64,000 bases of DNA from Streptomyces sp. HSG2 (GCF_016598575.1 NZ_CP066801.1:806001-870000); one strand, 5' to 3'. Counted from the stretch's first letter, positions 17,456 to 27,816 are shown. A program made the numbers and translations. The notes: generated by a model from the sequence alone, not told the origin.

Positions 17456-18847
17456 TCACTTCGACAGACTCTCCAGGATGCGCGGTGCGAGGTCGGTGAC
17501 GTCGCCCGCGCCCATGGTGAGAACGAGATCACCGGGCTTCGACATTCCCGCGACCGTCTCGGGCACGGCGTCGCGGTCGTGCAGCGGGGTGACGTCGGCG
17601 CCGGCCGCTCGGGCCGATGTCACGATCAGCTCGCTGGTGACGCCGGGAATGGGGTCCTCGCGGGCCGGGTAGATGTCGAGCACCGCGGCGGCGTCCGCGA
17701 GGGCGAGCGCCCGCCCCATCTCCGTGCCGAGTTCGAGGGTGCGGGAGAACAGGTGCGGCTGGAAGACGACGAGGACGCGGGCGTCGCCGGCGGCGGAGCG
17801 CATCGCCTCCAGGTCGGCCGCCATCTCGGTCGGGTGGTGGGCGTAGGAGTCGATCACCCGGACGCCGCCCGCCTCGCCGATGGCCTGGAGGCGTCGCTTG
17901 ACGCCGGTGTAGGCCCCCAGGGCGTCGGCCAGGTCCCGGGCGGGCACTCCCAGGGCCGCGCCCGCCGCCAGCGCGGCCACGGCGTTGTGCGCGTAGTGGC
18001 GGCCGGGGACGGAGACGCCGAAGGTCAGGCGCTCGCCGTCCGGCAGGGCCACCGTGACCTGACTGCGCAGACCCCGGGGCAGCACGGAGAGGATCCGGAC
18101 GTCGGCGTCCTCGGCCTCGCCGTAGGTCACGGTCCGCACCGTGCCTGCGATCCGGCGGGTCAACTCGCGCGCTCCGGGGTCGTCGGCGGACACGACCAGT
18201 GTGCCGCCGGGTCGGATCCGCGACACGAAGATCCGGAAAGACTCGTGGATCTCCTCGATGGAGGCGTAGTTGGCGTGGTGGTCCAGCTCGACGTTGAGGA
18301 CGACGGCGACCTCGGGGGCGTACTTGTGGAAGCTGCGGTCGCTCTCGTCGGCCTCCGCGACGAAGATCTCCCCGGCGCCGTGGAGCGCGTTGGAACCGGG
18401 GGCGTCCAGGTCGCCGCCGATCGCGTAGGAGGGTTCCAGACCCAGCTCGGCCAGCGCCACGGCGAGCATGGAGGTCGTGGTGGTCTTGCCGTGGGTGCCT
18501 GCCACGGCGAGCGGCCGGAGCCCGGCCATGAGGGCGGCCAAGGCATCCGCGCGGTGGACGACGGGCACGCCGCGCTCGCCGGCGCGCACCAGTTCGGGGT
18601 TGTCGTCGCGGATCGCCGAGGAGACCACCACGCAGCTGGTGTCGGCCGCGAGGTGCTCGGCGTCGTGTCCGATGTGCACGGTCGCGCCCAGGGCGCGCAA
18701 GGCCGTGACGGTCGCGGAATCCCTGGCGTCGCTCCCGGCCACGGTGGCTCCGCGCCGCGCGAGGATCCCGGCGATGCCCGACATCCCGGCGCCGCCGATG
18801 CCGATGAAGTGCGGTCGGTCCATGCCGGGGGGAAGGCCGGATGTCAT
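17456..18847 (-). CDS. murC: UDP-N-acetylmuramate--L-alanine ligase
   Basis: A 463-residue cytoplasmic ligase adding L-Ala to UDP-MurNAc in peptidoglycan precursor synthesis. The N-terminal nucleotide fold shows HFIGIGGAGMSGIA, the ATP loop is VAGTHGKTTTTSML, and the central-domain motif is EADESDRSF with the later ELDHHANY. The C-terminal domain has DSYAHHPTEM. Length is normal for the family. GGAGA lies eight bases before the ATG at 18847. It lies outside the main dcw cluster, as usual in Streptomyces, and leads into msrB. Confidence 0.97.
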   Translation of the reverse strand: MTSGLPPGMDRPHFIGIGGAGMSGIAGILARRGATVAGSDARDSATVTALRALGATVHIGHDAEHLAADTSCVVVSSAIRDDNPELVRAGERGVPVVHRADALAALMAGLRPLAVAGTHGKTTTTSMLAVALAELGLEPSYAIGGDLDAPGSNALHGAGEIFVAEADESDRSFHKYAPEVAVVLNVELDHHANYASIEEIHESFRIFVSRIRPGGTLVVSADDPGARELTRRIAGTVRTVTYGEAEDADVRILSVLPRGLRSQVTVALPDGERLTFGVSVPGRHYAHNAVAALAAGAALGVPARDLADALGAYTGVKRRLQAIGEAGGVRVIDSYAHHPTEMAADLEAMRSAAGDARVLVVFQPHLFSRTLELGTEMGRALALADAAAVLDIYPAREDPIPGVTSELIVTSARAAGADVTPLHDRDAVPETVAGMSKPGDLVLTMGAGDVTDLAPRILESLSK

Positions 18848-18904
18848 GCTGGTGTCTCCCTGGGGTGAAGGCCGCTCGACGCGGCGGTCGATCCGCCGGC
18901 CACC

Positions 18905-19378
18905 CTATGCCGTGCTGTGGGAGAACAGCTTCAGGACCGGGACGCCGACCTTGTTCCGGGCTCGGGAGGCCCAGTCCCGGTGGAAGAACTCCTCCACGTA
19001 GTGGGGGTCGGTCAGGACGATCACCTCGTCCGCGCGGTTCTCCTCGACCAGGGCCTGCAGCTCGTCCAGCGGCCGGTCCCGGACGAGCAGACCGGTGGCC
19101 TCGGCGCCGGCCGCGCGCAGGGCGGCGAGGGACACCTCCAGGGCCCGCTGCCCCACGTCCAGCGCCTCCTCGCCCTCGGGGGTCTCGCCCTCGCGGACCG
19201 CGTCGTCCAGTTCGCCAAGCGCCACGTCGTCGACGGCCCGCAGCAGGCGGTCCGCCTGGTCGCCGCGCGGTTGGAGGAGTACGCGGAAGGTGATCTCCTC
19301 CTCGCCGTGCAGGGTCGTCACGAACTCGACGTCGGCGGACGTCAGTGCCTTCTCGATCATCAAAACGCTTGTGAACAC
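18905..19378 (-). CDS. Conserved actinobacterial protein of unknown function (often mislabelled indole-3-glycerol phosphate synthase)
   Basis: A 157-residue soluble acidic protein. The first half contains ALTSADVEFVTTLHGEEE; the second half reads DRPLDELQALVEENRADEVIVL and ends PVLKLFSHSTA, a pattern reminiscent of universal-stress-type folds. None of the IGPS catalytic residues can be found, so that common label looks wrong. Start GTG at 19378 has AAGGGG six bases upstream, better placed than the ATG at 19360. It lies 57 bases upstream of murC on the same strand and is probably in its transcript. Confidence 0.8.
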   Translation of the reverse strand: MFTSVLMIEKALTSADVEFVTTLHGEEEITFRVLLQPRGDQADRLLRAVDDVALGELDDAVREGETPEGEEALDVGQRALEVSLAALRAAGAEATGLLVRDRPLDELQALVEENRADEVIVLTDPHYVEEFFHRDWASRARNKVGVPVLKLFSHSTA

Positions 19379-19646
19379 CAGGCGCCCCTTCTGCGTCGAG
19401 GGCCCCCCGTGGGCCCACCTGCCGCGGGCCGAAACCGTTCCGCGGAGCCATGCTGCCCCGTACCGGCACGGGCGGTGCGGGCACGGGTGCAGCCGACACC
19501 AGTGTGCCCCGCACGGGGAAATCGGAACGAAAGACTCCGCCGATCCCCTGATCAGCGTCCTGCTCGCACACCCGCCCGAGCCCTCGGACCCCGGCTCGGG
19601 GGCTCCCGGCCGACCCGGCACCGCGGTGGGCCGGGGCGCGGGCGCC

Positions 19647-20432
19647 TCAGCGGCGGCGATAGCGCCCGAAGAGGAAGCCGTCCTCCTCCAGCAAGGACAC
19701 CAGGTCCAGTCGCCGGGGCGCGGCGATCGGCGGGCCCGAGGTGATCCGTCGGGCGTCACCCCCGGTCAGCGTCGGGGACATGGTCAGGCACAGCTCGTCC
19801 AGCACCCCGTCGGCGACGAACCGGCCGAGCAGCCGAGGGCCGCCCTCGGTCAGCAACCGCGTGTGGCCCAGTTCCACCAGCGCCGCGACGGCACGGGCCG
19901 GGTCCACGCCGGTCCCGTCGCCCGCGACCACCACCCGGGCCCCGGCCCGCTCCACGGCCGCGATCCGCTCGACCGGGGCGGCGGCGCCCGTCAGAACCAG
20001 TGTGGGCACCAGTGGGGAGCCGAACAACGGCGTCGCGAGGTCCAGCTCCAGCCCCGCGCTGACCACCGCGATCGCCGGGGCGGGGGCCTGCCCGGCCGCC
20101 CGTCGCGCCTCGGCGAACTCGGCTCGGGCGCGCGCGGGCCGGTATCCCTCGCGCCGGACGGTCTCCGCCCCCACCAGCACCACGTCCGCGAGGGCGCGCA
20201 GCGTGCCGAAGATCCGCATGTCGGCGGGGCAGGAGAGCGGCTGCGAGCGGCCCTCGTGCTCGGCGGCTCCGTCGAGGCTGGTCACCATGTTGGCGCGCAG
20301 CCACACCCCACCCGTGTCCCGCGGGTCGGGGTAGGCGTAGACGGCCGCGAGGTCGGCCAGCGTCCACTCCCCGCCGTCGGGGCCTCCGGTCCGCTCGTCC
20401 GGCGAGCCCGCCGCGGGAAAGAGTCGTCGCAT
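19647..20432 (-). CDS. Pyrimidine reductase-family protein (RibD C-terminal-like)
   Basis: A 261-residue protein of the RibD C-terminal/dihydrofolate reductase-like fold, the NADPH-dependent family that reduces the ribosylamino-pyrimidine in riboflavin synthesis. Typical pieces are NMVTSLDGAAE near residue 48, LRALADVVLVGAETVRREGY, and LLTEGGPRLLGRF. No deaminase domain is fused, and no rib genes are adjacent, so whether it serves riboflavin synthesis or another reduction is open. Start ATG at 20432. Divergent from zapE. Confidence 0.87.
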   Translation of the reverse strand: MRRLFPAAGSPDERTGGPDGGEWTLADLAAVYAYPDPRDTGGVWLRANMVTSLDGAAEHEGRSQPLSCPADMRIFGTLRALADVVLVGAETVRREGYRPARARAEFAEARRAAGQAPAPAIAVVSAGLELDLATPLFGSPLVPTLVLTGAAAPVERIAAVERAGARVVVAGDGTGVDPARAVAALVELGHTRLLTEGGPRLLGRFVADGVLDELCLTMSPTLTGGDARRITSGPPIAAPRRLDLVSLLEEDGFLFGRYRRR

Positions 20433-20577
20433 GGCGGAAGTCTCGCATCCCCGCCGTCACCCGTCGCCTCCCGGCCCGTCCCCGACCTGGACGTTCGGGC
20501 GTGGGTCGCGGCGGGAGCGACGCCCCCGGAGGCGGCTTGTCGCGCACCCGGCCGGACCCGGCCCGGCGGGCGGCCCG

Positions 20578-20583
20578 TACCAT
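20578..20583 (+). promoter_or_regulatory. -10-like hexamer for leaderless zapE transcript
   Basis: TACCAT with eight bases to the GTG at 20592. Confidence 0.35.
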
Positions 20584-20591
20584 GGGTAGGC

Positions 20592-21701
20592 GTGTCGTCC
20601 TCCCTCAGCTTCGGTCCCGACGTGTCCGACCCCGACGCGGCAGCAGCCGACGGGCCCCTTTCCCTGTGTGCCCGCGAGCCGCGCGTCGCCGCGGACCGGC
20701 TGGTGGCGGCGATGGTCCCACCACCCAGGTTCGACGCCGTCCGCTTCGCCACCTACGCCCCGGCGCCGGACCGGCCGAGCCAGAGCGAGGCCGTGCGCGT
20801 GTTGGAGGGCTTCGCCGCCGGGTTGACCGACCCCCCGGCGACGGGCGGGCGTCGCGGTCTCCTCGGGTGGCGGCGGCGCGCGACGAAGGCCCCGGCGACC
20901 GCGCGGGGCGTCTACCTGGACGGCGGGTACGGCGTCGGCAAGACGCATCTGCTGGCGTCCCTTTGGCACGCGACCCCCGCGGAGCCGGAACGCAAGGCGT
21001 TCGGCACCTTCGTGGAGCTGACCCACCTGGTGGGGGCGCTCGGCTTTCAGGAGACCGTGCGAACCCTCTCCGGTCACCGACTGCTGTGCATCGACGAGTT
21101 CGAGCTCGACGATCCCGGCGACACCGTCCTGGTGTCGACCCTCCTGGGGCGTCTGGTCGACTCGGGCGTGGCACTGGCCGCCACCTCGAACACCCTGCCC
21201 GGCCGGCTCGGCGAGGGGCGTTTCGCCGCGGCCGACTTCCTGCGGGAGATCCAGACGCTCTCCGCTCGCTTTCGCACCCTGCGCATCGACGGCGAGGACT
21301 ACCGACACCGCGGTCTGCCCGCGGCACCGGTCCCGCACCCTGAGGAGCGCGTCACCCGCGCCGCGCACGCGCGGGCCGGCGCCTCCCTGGACGCCTTTCC
21401 GGATCTGCTGGACCACCTCGCCCGGGTCCACCCGAGTCGGTACGGCGCGCTCACCGACGGAGTGCGGGCGGTCTGCCTCACCGGGGTGCGGCCGGTCCGG
21501 GACCAGTCGACGGCCCTGCGCCTGGTCGTCCTGGCGGACCGGTTGTACGACCGCGAGGTCCCCGTCCTCGCGTCCGGGGTGCCGTTCGACCGGCTGTTCG
21601 GCGAGGAGATGTTGAAGGGCGGCTACCGCAAGAAGTACTTCCGGGCGATCTCCCGGCTGACCGCCCTGGCACGAGACGCGGGACGCCTCGTCGAGCCCTG
21701 A
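20592..21701 (+). CDS. zapE: Cell-division-associated AAA ATPase, ZapE/AFG1 family
   Basis: A 369-residue ATPase with Walker A GGYGVGKTHLL near residue 118 and Walker B LLCIDEFELDD. The sensor region is ATSNTLPGRLGEGRF. The C-terminal FGEEMLKGGYRKKYFRAISRL matches the family. In Gammaproteobacteria ZapE acts at the Z ring; the role in Streptomyces is inferred. It is longer at the N-terminus than E. coli ZapE by a few residues plus a short insert (GLLGWRRRATKA). A strong terminator follows at 21753-21798. Confidence 0.88.
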   Translation: MSSSLSFGPDVSDPDAAAADGPLSLCAREPRVAADRLVAAMVPPPRFDAVRFATYAPAPDRPSQSEAVRVLEGFAAGLTDPPATGGRRGLLGWRRRATKAPATARGVYLDGGYGVGKTHLLASLWHATPAEPERKAFGTFVELTHLVGALGFQETVRTLSGHRLLCIDEFELDDPGDTVLVSTLLGRLVDSGVALAATSNTLPGRLGEGRFAAADFLREIQTLSARFRTLRIDGEDYRHRGLPAAPVPHPEERVTRAAHARAGASLDAFPDLLDHLARVHPSRYGALTDGVRAVCLTGVRPVRDQSTALRLVVLADRLYDREVPVLASGVPFDRLFGEEMLKGGYRKKYFRAISRLTALARDAGRLVEP

Positions 21702-21752
21702 GGCGGATCGACGCGGGGGCTCGGCGGCGTGGGGGACGCCGGACGGGTGAGT

Positions 21753-21798
21753 GGCGAGGGGTGTCGGCCGTGCGTGCGGCCGGGGTACACCCCTCGCC
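21753..21798 (+). terminator. Strong hairpin terminator after zapE
   Basis: A 12-pair stem (GGCGAGGGGTGT / ACACCCCTCGCC) with an inner CGGCCG / CGGCCG stem and TAATTT just after. It ends 14 bases before the deacetylase ATG, so it separates the two genes. Confidence 0.75.
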
Positions 21799-21800
21799 CC

Positions 21801-21806
21801 TAATTT
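21801..21806 (+). promoter_or_regulatory. -10-like hexamer for leaderless deacetylase transcript
   Basis: TAATTT with six bases to the ATG at 21813, directly behind the zapE terminator. Confidence 0.4.
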
Positions 21807-21812
21807 CGTCAG

Positions 21813-22673
21813 ATGATCCCACTTATTTGGCGTTCACTCGTCGCGGCCTGCGTTCTGGCGGCCCTTCCCGCCTGTGGCACGGCCCGATCTCCCCAGGACG
21901 CCCCCGGCCCGGCCGGCCGGTCACCCACCTCCGCCTCCTCGCCGTCCACTTCCTCGCCACCGCCCACGCTGGCGCCGGGTCCGGCCGGGCTGACGCCCGT
22001 CTTCACGCACGGCGAGCGCGACGGCGAACCGACCGTCGCCCTCACCTTCGACGCCGACATGACCGCCGACCAGGGCCCCCGCGCGGCCCGGGGCGAACGC
22101 TTCGACCATCCGGAGCTGATCGCCGCGCTGCGCGAGCTGGAGGTGCCCTCGACGGTGTTCATGACGGGCCGGTGGGCCGAGGAGTACCCCGATCAGGCCC
22201 GCGCCCTCGGTCGGGACCCGCTCTTCGAGGTCGCCAACCACTCCTACAGTCACCACGCCTTCACCCCGGACTGCTACGGTCTGCCGACCCTGCCCCGCGA
22301 ACGGATGCGAGGCGACGTCGAGCGCGCCTACGAGTCCTTCCGTCGGGCCGGCGTCCCCGATCCGATGCCGTACTTCCGCTTCCCCGGAGGTTGCCACGAC
22401 CGTACGGCGCTGCGGGAGTTGTCGGCGACCGGCGTCACCGCCGTCCAGTGGGACGTGGTGAGCGGAGACGCCTTCGCGACGGACGCGGAGGCGGTGGCCC
22501 GGCAGGTCCTCGACGGCGTGCGCCCCGGATCCGTCGTGGTGCTGCACTGCACCCGCAGCGCCGCGCCCACGACGGAGGCGGCGATCCGCCGGATCGTCCC
22601 CGAGCTGCGACGCCGGGGCTACCGCATGGTCAAGGTGTCGCAGCTGATGGCGCCCGTCGGCGAACGCGCCTGA
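21813..22673 (+). CDS. Polysaccharide deacetylase-family lipoprotein (NodB/CE4)
   Basis: A 286-residue exported protein. The signal peptide ends in a lipobox (ALPAC, Cys21) and a Ser/Pro-rich linker of about 40 residues follows. The NodB domain has motif 1 TFDADMT (D80, D82), motif 2 HSYSHHAF (H143, H147), motif 3 YFRFPGGCHD, and a late VVLHCTR in place of the usual LxH segment. The metal triad Asp-His-His is present, so it is likely active on N-acetylated surface glycans or peptidoglycan. The start has no ribosome site and a -10 hexamer at 21801. Confidence 0.9.
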   Translation: MIPLIWRSLVAACVLAALPACGTARSPQDAPGPAGRSPTSASSPSTSSPPPTLAPGPAGLTPVFTHGERDGEPTVALTFDADMTADQGPRAARGERFDHPELIAALRELEVPSTVFMTGRWAEEYPDQARALGRDPLFEVANHSYSHHAFTPDCYGLPTLPRERMRGDVERAYESFRRAGVPDPMPYFRFPGGCHDRTALRELSATGVTAVQWDVVSGDAFATDAEAVARQVLDGVRPGSVVVLHCTRSAAPTTEAAIRRIVPELRRRGYRMVKVSQLMAPVGERA

Positions 22674-22692
22674 CCCGTGCGGCCCGGACCAC

Positions 22693-23424
22693 TCAGGCCA
22701 GGTCGGCGACCAGGTCGGCGACGCTCTTGCGACGCCCCGTGAAGAACGGGACCTCCTCGCGCACGTGCCGCCGTGCCTCGGAAGCCCGCAGGTGGCGCAT
22801 GAGATCCACGATGCGGTGGAGTTCGTCGGCCTCGAAGGCGAGGAGCCACTCGTAGTCGCCGAGCGAGAAGGAGGCGACCGTGTTGGCGCGCACGTCCGGG
22901 TAGCCCCGGGCCATCCGACCGTGGTCCGCCAGCATGCGGCGCCGGTCCTCCTCCGGCAACAGGTACCAGTCGTAGGAACGGACGAACGGGTAGACGCTGA
23001 CGTAGTCGCGCGGCGTCTCGTCGGCGAGGAACGCGGGAATGTGCGAGCGGTTGAACTCGGCGGGCCTGTGGAGCGCCATGTTGGACCACACGGGAACGAG
23101 GGAGCGGCCCAGCCTCGTGCGGCGGAAGAGGTTGTACGCGTTCTGGAGACGGTCGCTGGACTCCGCGTGCCACCAGATCATCAGGTCGGCGTCGGCGCGC
23201 AGGCCGGACAGGTCGTAGGTGCCGCGGACGACGACGTCCTCGGCGGCCAGCCGGTCGAACAGCTCCTGGACCTCCCGCGCGTGGCCCGCGCGGTCCTCCG
23301 GCAGCGCGTGTTCCAGACGGAAGACGGACCAGAGGGTGTAGCGGATGACCTCGTTGAGGTCCTTGGCCAGCTTGCCCTTGTTGGGGATCCGCTCGGCGGC
23401 GGGGGTGGTGGCGTCGTCACTCAT
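22693..23424 (-). CDS. hemQ: Coproheme decarboxylase (HemQ/ChdC)
   Basis: A 243-residue chlorite-dismutase-family protein that converts iron-coproporphyrin III to haem b by two decarboxylations. Conserved stretches include [11 protein letters not shown] near the N-terminus, [29 protein letters not shown] and the tail [15 protein letters not shown]. The Tyr in [10 protein letters not shown] corresponds to the reactive tyrosine region. Start ATG at 23424. The hemY/cgoX stop is only four bases upstream, so the two enzymes of the coproporphyrin route are one transcript. Confidence 0.96.
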   Translation of the reverse strand: MSDDATTPAAERIPNKGKLAKDLNEVIRYTLWSVFRLEHALPEDRAGHAREVQELFDRLAAEDVVVRGTYDLSGLRADADLMIWWHAESSDRLQNAYNLFRRTRLGRSLVPVWSNMALHRPAEFNRSHIPAFLADETPRDYVSVYPFVRSYDWYLLPEEDRRRMLADHGRMARGYPDVRANTVASFSLGDYEWLLAFEADELHRIVDLMRHLRASEARRHVREEVPFFTGRRKSVADLVADLA

Positions 23425-23428
23425 GGCC

Positions 23429-24892
23429 CTATTCTCCCGCGCCGCCTCGCGCCCCCCGCACCGGGTGGGTTCCCGGCCCCGTGCCCACCCCCGGAGCCTC
23501 CCCCAGCGTCTCGACGGCCGCGTAGGCGCTCGCGATGGTGGCCGGGATGCCGACCCCGTCGAAGGCCGCACCGCACACCGCGAGCCCGGGCAGGCGCGCC
23601 ACGTGGGCCCGGATCCGGGCCACCCGGGCGTGGTGACCGACGGGGTACTGGGGCAGTCCGTCGTCCCACCGGGTGACCCGGGTGGCGACGGGCGACGCCG
23701 CGAGGCCCGTGGCCTCGCGCAGGTCGTGACGGGAGACCTCGACGAGCGCGGCGTCGTCGCGACCGAGGATTTCCGTCTCGCCGTGACGTCCGACCGAGGT
23801 CCGCACCACGACCAGATCGGGATTCTCCTCGGCGATCCAACCCCACTTCTGTGAGGCGAACGTGGAGGCCTTGATGGTGCGTCCGTCGACCGGGGGGACC
23901 AGGAAGCCGCTGCCCTCGGGAAGGGCGGTGGCGTCCGTCCGGCGGTAGACGAGGGTGATCAACGCCATGGAGGCGTACTCGACGGCCGCCAGTTCGGCGG
24001 CGGCGCCCGGGGCCTCCTGCCGCAACAACGCGGCGGCGGCGGGCGCCGGGACGGCCAGGACGACGGAGTCGGCCCGCAGTTCCCCTCCCCCGGCGATCAC
24101 ACTCCAGCCACCACCCGCCCTCCGACGCAGCGCGGTGACCGCCGTGCCGGTGCGGACCCGTCCGCCACGGGCCCGGACGGCTTCGGCCACCGCCGCGGGA
24201 AGGGTTCCGACCCCGCCCGCGAGGCCCATGAACACCGGGCCCCCCGCGGGGCCGGCCGCCGCCCGCGTCCGGATCCGCGAAACGGCCTCGGTGAGGGAAC
24301 CCCCCGCCCGCGCGGCCTCGTAGAGCGCGGGAATCGCCGAGCGGAGCGATAGACGGTAGGCGTCGCCCGCGTAGACACCCCCCAACAGCGGCTCGACAAG
24401 GCGGTCGACGACCTCGCGGCCCAGCCGGGCCGCGACGTACGTGCCGACCGCCACGTCCTCGCCCACCTCGGTGCCGGGCAGTTCCGGCTCGCGCCCGGCG
24501 CGGGCGACCCCTTCCGCCGACAGCACGCCGGCGAGAGCGGACCCCCTGCCGGGCACTCCCATGACGTGCCCCTGAGGCAGCGGACGCAGGGCGCCTCGGG
24601 TCCACAGGGCGGCCGTCGAGGCGGCGGGTGGCCCGAGGCGGTCGGCGAGGCCCGCCTCGCGCGCCAGGTCGACGGCCTCCGGCCGGCGGGCCAGCATGGA
24701 CTCGGCGCCGAGGTCGACACGGGCCCCGGCCACCTCTCCCGGCCACAGCTTGCCCCCGACCCGGTCCGAGGCCTCCAGCACCGTCACCCCGAACCCCCGG
24801 CCCAGCAGCCGGTGCGCGGCGGCCAACCCGGCGATGCCGGCCCCGACGACGACGACCTGCCCCGCGCCCGCGCGGGCCTCGCTTGCACACAT
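23429..24892 (-). CDS. hemY: Coproporphyrinogen III oxidase, HemG/HemY-type (CgoX)
   Basis: A 487-residue FAD enzyme. The dinucleotide-binding motif is [17 protein letters not shown] at about residues 13-29, followed by [11 protein letters not shown]-terminal FAD contact is seen in [22 protein letters not shown]. With HemQ next to it and HemE nearby, it belongs to the Gram-positive coproporphyrin-dependent haem route and oxidises coproporphyrinogen to coproporphyrin. Start ATG at 24892. First gene of the hemY-hemQ pair. The name hemG is also used in older actinomycete annotations. Confidence 0.95.
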   Translation of the reverse strand: MCASEARAGAGQVVVVGAGIAGLAAAHRLLGRGFGVTVLEASDRVGGKLWPGEVAGARVDLGAESMLARRPEAVDLAREAGLADRLGPPAASTAALWTRGALRPLPQGHVMGVPGRGSALAGVLSAEGVARAGREPELPGTEVGEDVAVGTYVAARLGREVVDRLVEPLLGGVYAGDAYRLSLRSAIPALYEAARAGGSLTEAVSRIRTRAAAGPAGGPVFMGLAGGVGTLPAAVAEAVRARGGRVRTGTAVTALRRRAGGGWSVIAGGGELRADSVVLAVPAPAAAALLRQEAPGAAAELAAVEYASMALITLVYRRTDATALPEGSGFLVPPVDGRTIKASTFASQKWGWIAEENPDLVVVRTSVGRHGETEILGRDDAALVEVSRHDLREATGLAASPVATRVTRWDDGLPQYPVGHHARVARIRAHVARLPGLAVCGAAFDGVGIPATIASAYAAVETLGEAPGVGTGPGTHPVRGARGGAGE

Positions 24893-25091
24893 GCCCCAAG
24901 CCTCTCAGACGGTCCGACACCCGCCGGACGACCCCCGCCCCGAGGACCCGTCACCGCGACGAACCCCGCGCGCCCTCGCACCCGGGGCCGGAGGGCGAGG
25001 GACCGGGCCCGTAGCATGACCCACGCCGGGCCTCCCGCGCGGACGGGCGGGAGTCACCGCCCGGAGCGACCGACAGGAGAGGGGACCCTCG

Positions 25092-26489
25092 GTGGACGTG
25101 AACGGCGCGCGCGGCGGCCGACGACGACTGGTGGTGATCGGCGGCGACGCCGCGGGGATGTCCGCGGCGTCGCGAGCACGTCGCCTGCGGAGCGCCGAGG
25201 AACTGGAGATCGTGGCGTTCGAGCGGGGGCACTTCGCCTCGTACTCCGCCTGCGGCATCCCCTACTGGGTCGCCGGCGACGTGCCCGAGCGCGACCGGTT
25301 GATCGCCCGAACCCCCGAGGAGCACCGGGCACGGGACATCGACCTGCGGACGCGCACCGAGGTCGTCGAGATCGACGTGTCCGGCCGTCGGGTCCGCGCC
25401 CGCGAGGTCGACACCGGCACCGAGTACTGGACCGCCTACGACGGCCTGGTGGTGGCCACCGGCGCCCGCCCCGTCCGGCCCGACCTGCCGGGGATCGACG
25501 CCCCCGGCGTCCACGGGGTGCAGACGCTCGACGACGGTCAGGCCCTGCTGGACAGTCTGGCGCGATCCGAGGGGCGACGTGCCGTGGTCGTGGGCGCCGG
25601 GTACATCGGCGTGGAGATGGCCGAAGCCCTCCTCCGCCGCGGCCACCGGGTGACGGTCCTGGACCGGGGTGAGGAGCCGATGTCCACCCTCGACCCCGAC
25701 ATGGGTCGGCTGGTGGGCGAGGCGATGCGGGGGATGGGCATCACCGTCGTCGGCGGTGCCGAGGTCACCCGGGTCCTGACCGGCGAGGACGGCCGGGTCC
25801 GCGCAGTCGCCACACCCGACGCCGAGTATCCCGCGGACGTGGTGGTGTTGGGGATCGGGGTGCGTCCGGAGACCGAGCTGGCCGCCGCGGCGGGGTTGCC
25901 GCTCGGCGACCACGGCGGACTGCTCACCGACCGGGCCATGCGGGTCCGGGGACACGAGGACGTCTGGGCGGGCGGCGACTGCGTCGAGGTGCTCGACCTG
26001 GTCTCCGGTCAGTCGCGGCACGTGCCGCTCGGCACCCACGCGAACAAGCACGGACAGATCATCGGCACCAACGTCGGCGGCGGCTACGCCACCTTCCCCG
26101 GCGTGGTCGGCACGGCCGTCAGCAAGGTCTGCGACCTGGAGATCGCCCGCACCGGGCTTCGGGAGAAGGACGCCCACCGCGCCGGTCTCCGGTTCGTCGC
26201 CGTCACGGTCGCGTCGACCAGCCGCGCGGGGTACTACCCCGGCGCTTCCCCGATGACGGTGAAGATGCTCGCCGAGCACCGCACGGGCCGGCTGCTCGGG
26301 GTGCAGATCGTCGGCCGGGAAGGCGCCGCGAAGCGGGTCGACATCGCCGCGGTGGCGCTGACCGCGGGCCTGACGGTGGAGCGGATGACGGGACTGGACC
26401 TGGGCTACGCGCCGCCGTTCTCCCCCACGTGGGATCCGGTGTTGGTGGCCGCGCGAAAGGCGGCGGAGGCCGTCGAACGGGAACGCTGA
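25092..26489 (+). CDS. CoA-disulfide reductase-like FAD/NAD(P) oxidoreductase
   Basis: A 465-residue class-I pyridine nucleotide-disulfide family enzyme. FAD motif GGDAAGMSAA, the single redox Cys at residue 54 in SYSACGIPYW (the CoADR/Nox type), the NAD(P) motif VVVGAGYIGVEMAE, and the FAD ribityl motif VWAGGDCVEV are all intact. The C-terminal dimerisation domain is complete. It may reduce CoA disulfide or oxygen; sequence alone cannot choose. GTG at 25092 has AGGAGAGGGG upstream. Its position between haem genes hints at a redox-stress role. Confidence 0.9.
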   Translation: MDVNGARGGRRRLVVIGGDAAGMSAASRARRLRSAEELEIVAFERGHFASYSACGIPYWVAGDVPERDRLIARTPEEHRARDIDLRTRTEVVEIDVSGRRVRAREVDTGTEYWTAYDGLVVATGARPVRPDLPGIDAPGVHGVQTLDDGQALLDSLARSEGRRAVVVGAGYIGVEMAEALLRRGHRVTVLDRGEEPMSTLDPDMGRLVGEAMRGMGITVVGGAEVTRVLTGEDGRVRAVATPDAEYPADVVVLGIGVRPETELAAAAGLPLGDHGGLLTDRAMRVRGHEDVWAGGDCVEVLDLVSGQSRHVPLGTHANKHGQIIGTNVGGGYATFPGVVGTAVSKVCDLEIARTGLREKDAHRAGLRFVAVTVASTSRAGYYPGASPMTVKMLAEHRTGRLLGVQIVGREGAAKRVDIAAVALTAGLTVERMTGLDLGYAPPFSPTWDPVLVAARKAAEAVERER

Positions 26490-26551
26490 GCCCGAACGGG
26501 CCGCCCGCCCCGGCCCGGGGGCGTCGACGGGCGGGGGCGCGGCGACGGCAG

Positions 26552-27619
26552 CTAGCGGGCGGTGCGCTCGTGCACGTCGGCGACGAGGCGGGTGAGCGCG
26601 TCCGGGTCGGTGTCGGGGAGTACGCCGTGGCCGAGGTTGAAGATGTGTCCCTCCAGCCCGGCCGCCGCGTCCAGGACCTCGCCGGTCTTGGCCCGGACCG
26701 CCTCCGGGGTCGAGAACAGCACGGCCGGGTCGAGGTTGCCCTGAAGGGCCTTGCCGGGGCCGACCCGACGGGCGGCCTCGTCCAGCGGAACCCTCCAGTC
26801 GACACCCACCACGTCGGCGCCGGCCTCGCCCAGCGCCCCGAGCAGCTCGCCCGTCCCGACACCGAAGTGGATACGGGGAACCCCGTATCCGGCGACGGCG
26901 CGGAAGACCTTGGCCGAGGCGGGCATCACCCGGCGCCGGTAGTCCGCCGGCGACAGCGCGCCGACCCAGGAGTCGAAGAGCTGGACCGCGGCGGCACCCG
27001 CCTCGATCTGCACCGAGAGGAAGGCCGCCGTGATCCGCGCCAACCGGTCGAGCAGGTCGGACCAGAGCCCCGGGTCGCCGTACATCATCGCCTTGGTGTG
27101 CTCGTGGTTGCGCGAGGGCCCTCCCTCCACGAGGTAGCTCGCCAGGGTGAACGGCGCGCCCGCGAAACCGATCAGCGGTGTGGCCCCCAGCTCCCGGGTG
27201 AGCATGCCGATCGCCTCGGAGACGTACGCGACGTCCTCGGGGGTCAGGTCGCGCAACCGCTCCAGGTCGGCCCGGCGGCGGAAGGGACGCTCGACGACGG
27301 GGCCCACCCCCGGCCGGATGTCGAGGTCGACTCCGATGGCCTTGAGGGGGACGACGATGTCGCTGAAGTAGATCGCGGCGTCGACGCCGTGCCGACGCAC
27401 CGGTTGCAGGGTGATCTCGGTGACCAGGTCCGGACGCATGCAGGAATCGAGCATCGTGATCCCCTCGCGCACCTTGCGGTACTCGGGCAGGGAGCGCCCG
27501 GCCTGCCGCATGAACCACACCGGGGTGTGCGGCACCGGCTCCCGCCGGCACGCCCGGAGGAAGGCGGAGTCGTACGCTGCGGTCGGCTGCTTGCCCGCGG
27601 GGCTCTGGTTGGCGCTCAC
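26552..27619 (-). CDS. hemE: Uroporphyrinogen decarboxylase
   Basis: A 355-residue enzyme converting uroporphyrinogen III to coproporphyrinogen III. The signatures [16 protein letters not shown] near the N-terminus and the later [19 protein letters not shown] are exact family patterns. The catalytic Asp lies in [12 protein letters not shown] at 27619 ([10 protein letters not shown]) fits the normal length. Together with hemY and hemQ it supplies the middle and late steps of haem synthesis. Divergent from the DUF3000 gene. Confidence 0.97.
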   Translation of the reverse strand: MSANQSPAGKQPTAAYDSAFLRACRREPVPHTPVWFMRQAGRSLPEYRKVREGITMLDSCMRPDLVTEITLQPVRRHGVDAAIYFSDIVVPLKAIGVDLDIRPGVGPVVERPFRRRADLERLRDLTPEDVAYVSEAIGMLTRELGATPLIGFAGAPFTLASYLVEGGPSRNHEHTKAMMYGDPGLWSDLLDRLARITAAFLSVQIEAGAAAVQLFDSWVGALSPADYRRRVMPASAKVFRAVAGYGVPRIHFGVGTGELLGALGEAGADVVGVDWRVPLDEAARRVGPGKALQGNLDPAVLFSTPEAVRAKTGEVLDAAAGLEGHIFNLGHGVLPDTDPDALTRLVADVHERTAR

Positions 27620-27810
27620 GCCGGCCAGTCTCGCATGTCCCCGCGACGCTCTCGGACGTCGGTCGGCGGCACCGGCTCGCCCGACGCGGCACCGTTCGAC
27701 CCGGTGGCGGAGCCGACGCGCGGCCGTGACCTCGTGGTGGCGGGTTCGGGCCATCCGGGGATCGCCTCGGCAGCCGGGTGTCCCTCCCTGCGCGGAAGCC
27801 GGGTTCCGCC

Positions 27811-27816
27811 TAACCT
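27811..27816 (+). promoter_or_regulatory. -10-like hexamer for leaderless DUF3000 transcript
   Basis: TAACCT with seven bases to the ATG at 27824 and no ribosome site. Confidence 0.4.

Noticed and set aside
18905..19378. Indole-3-glycerol phosphate synthase
   Set aside because: A common label for homologues, but the protein is far too short for a TIM barrel and lacks the catalytic residues.
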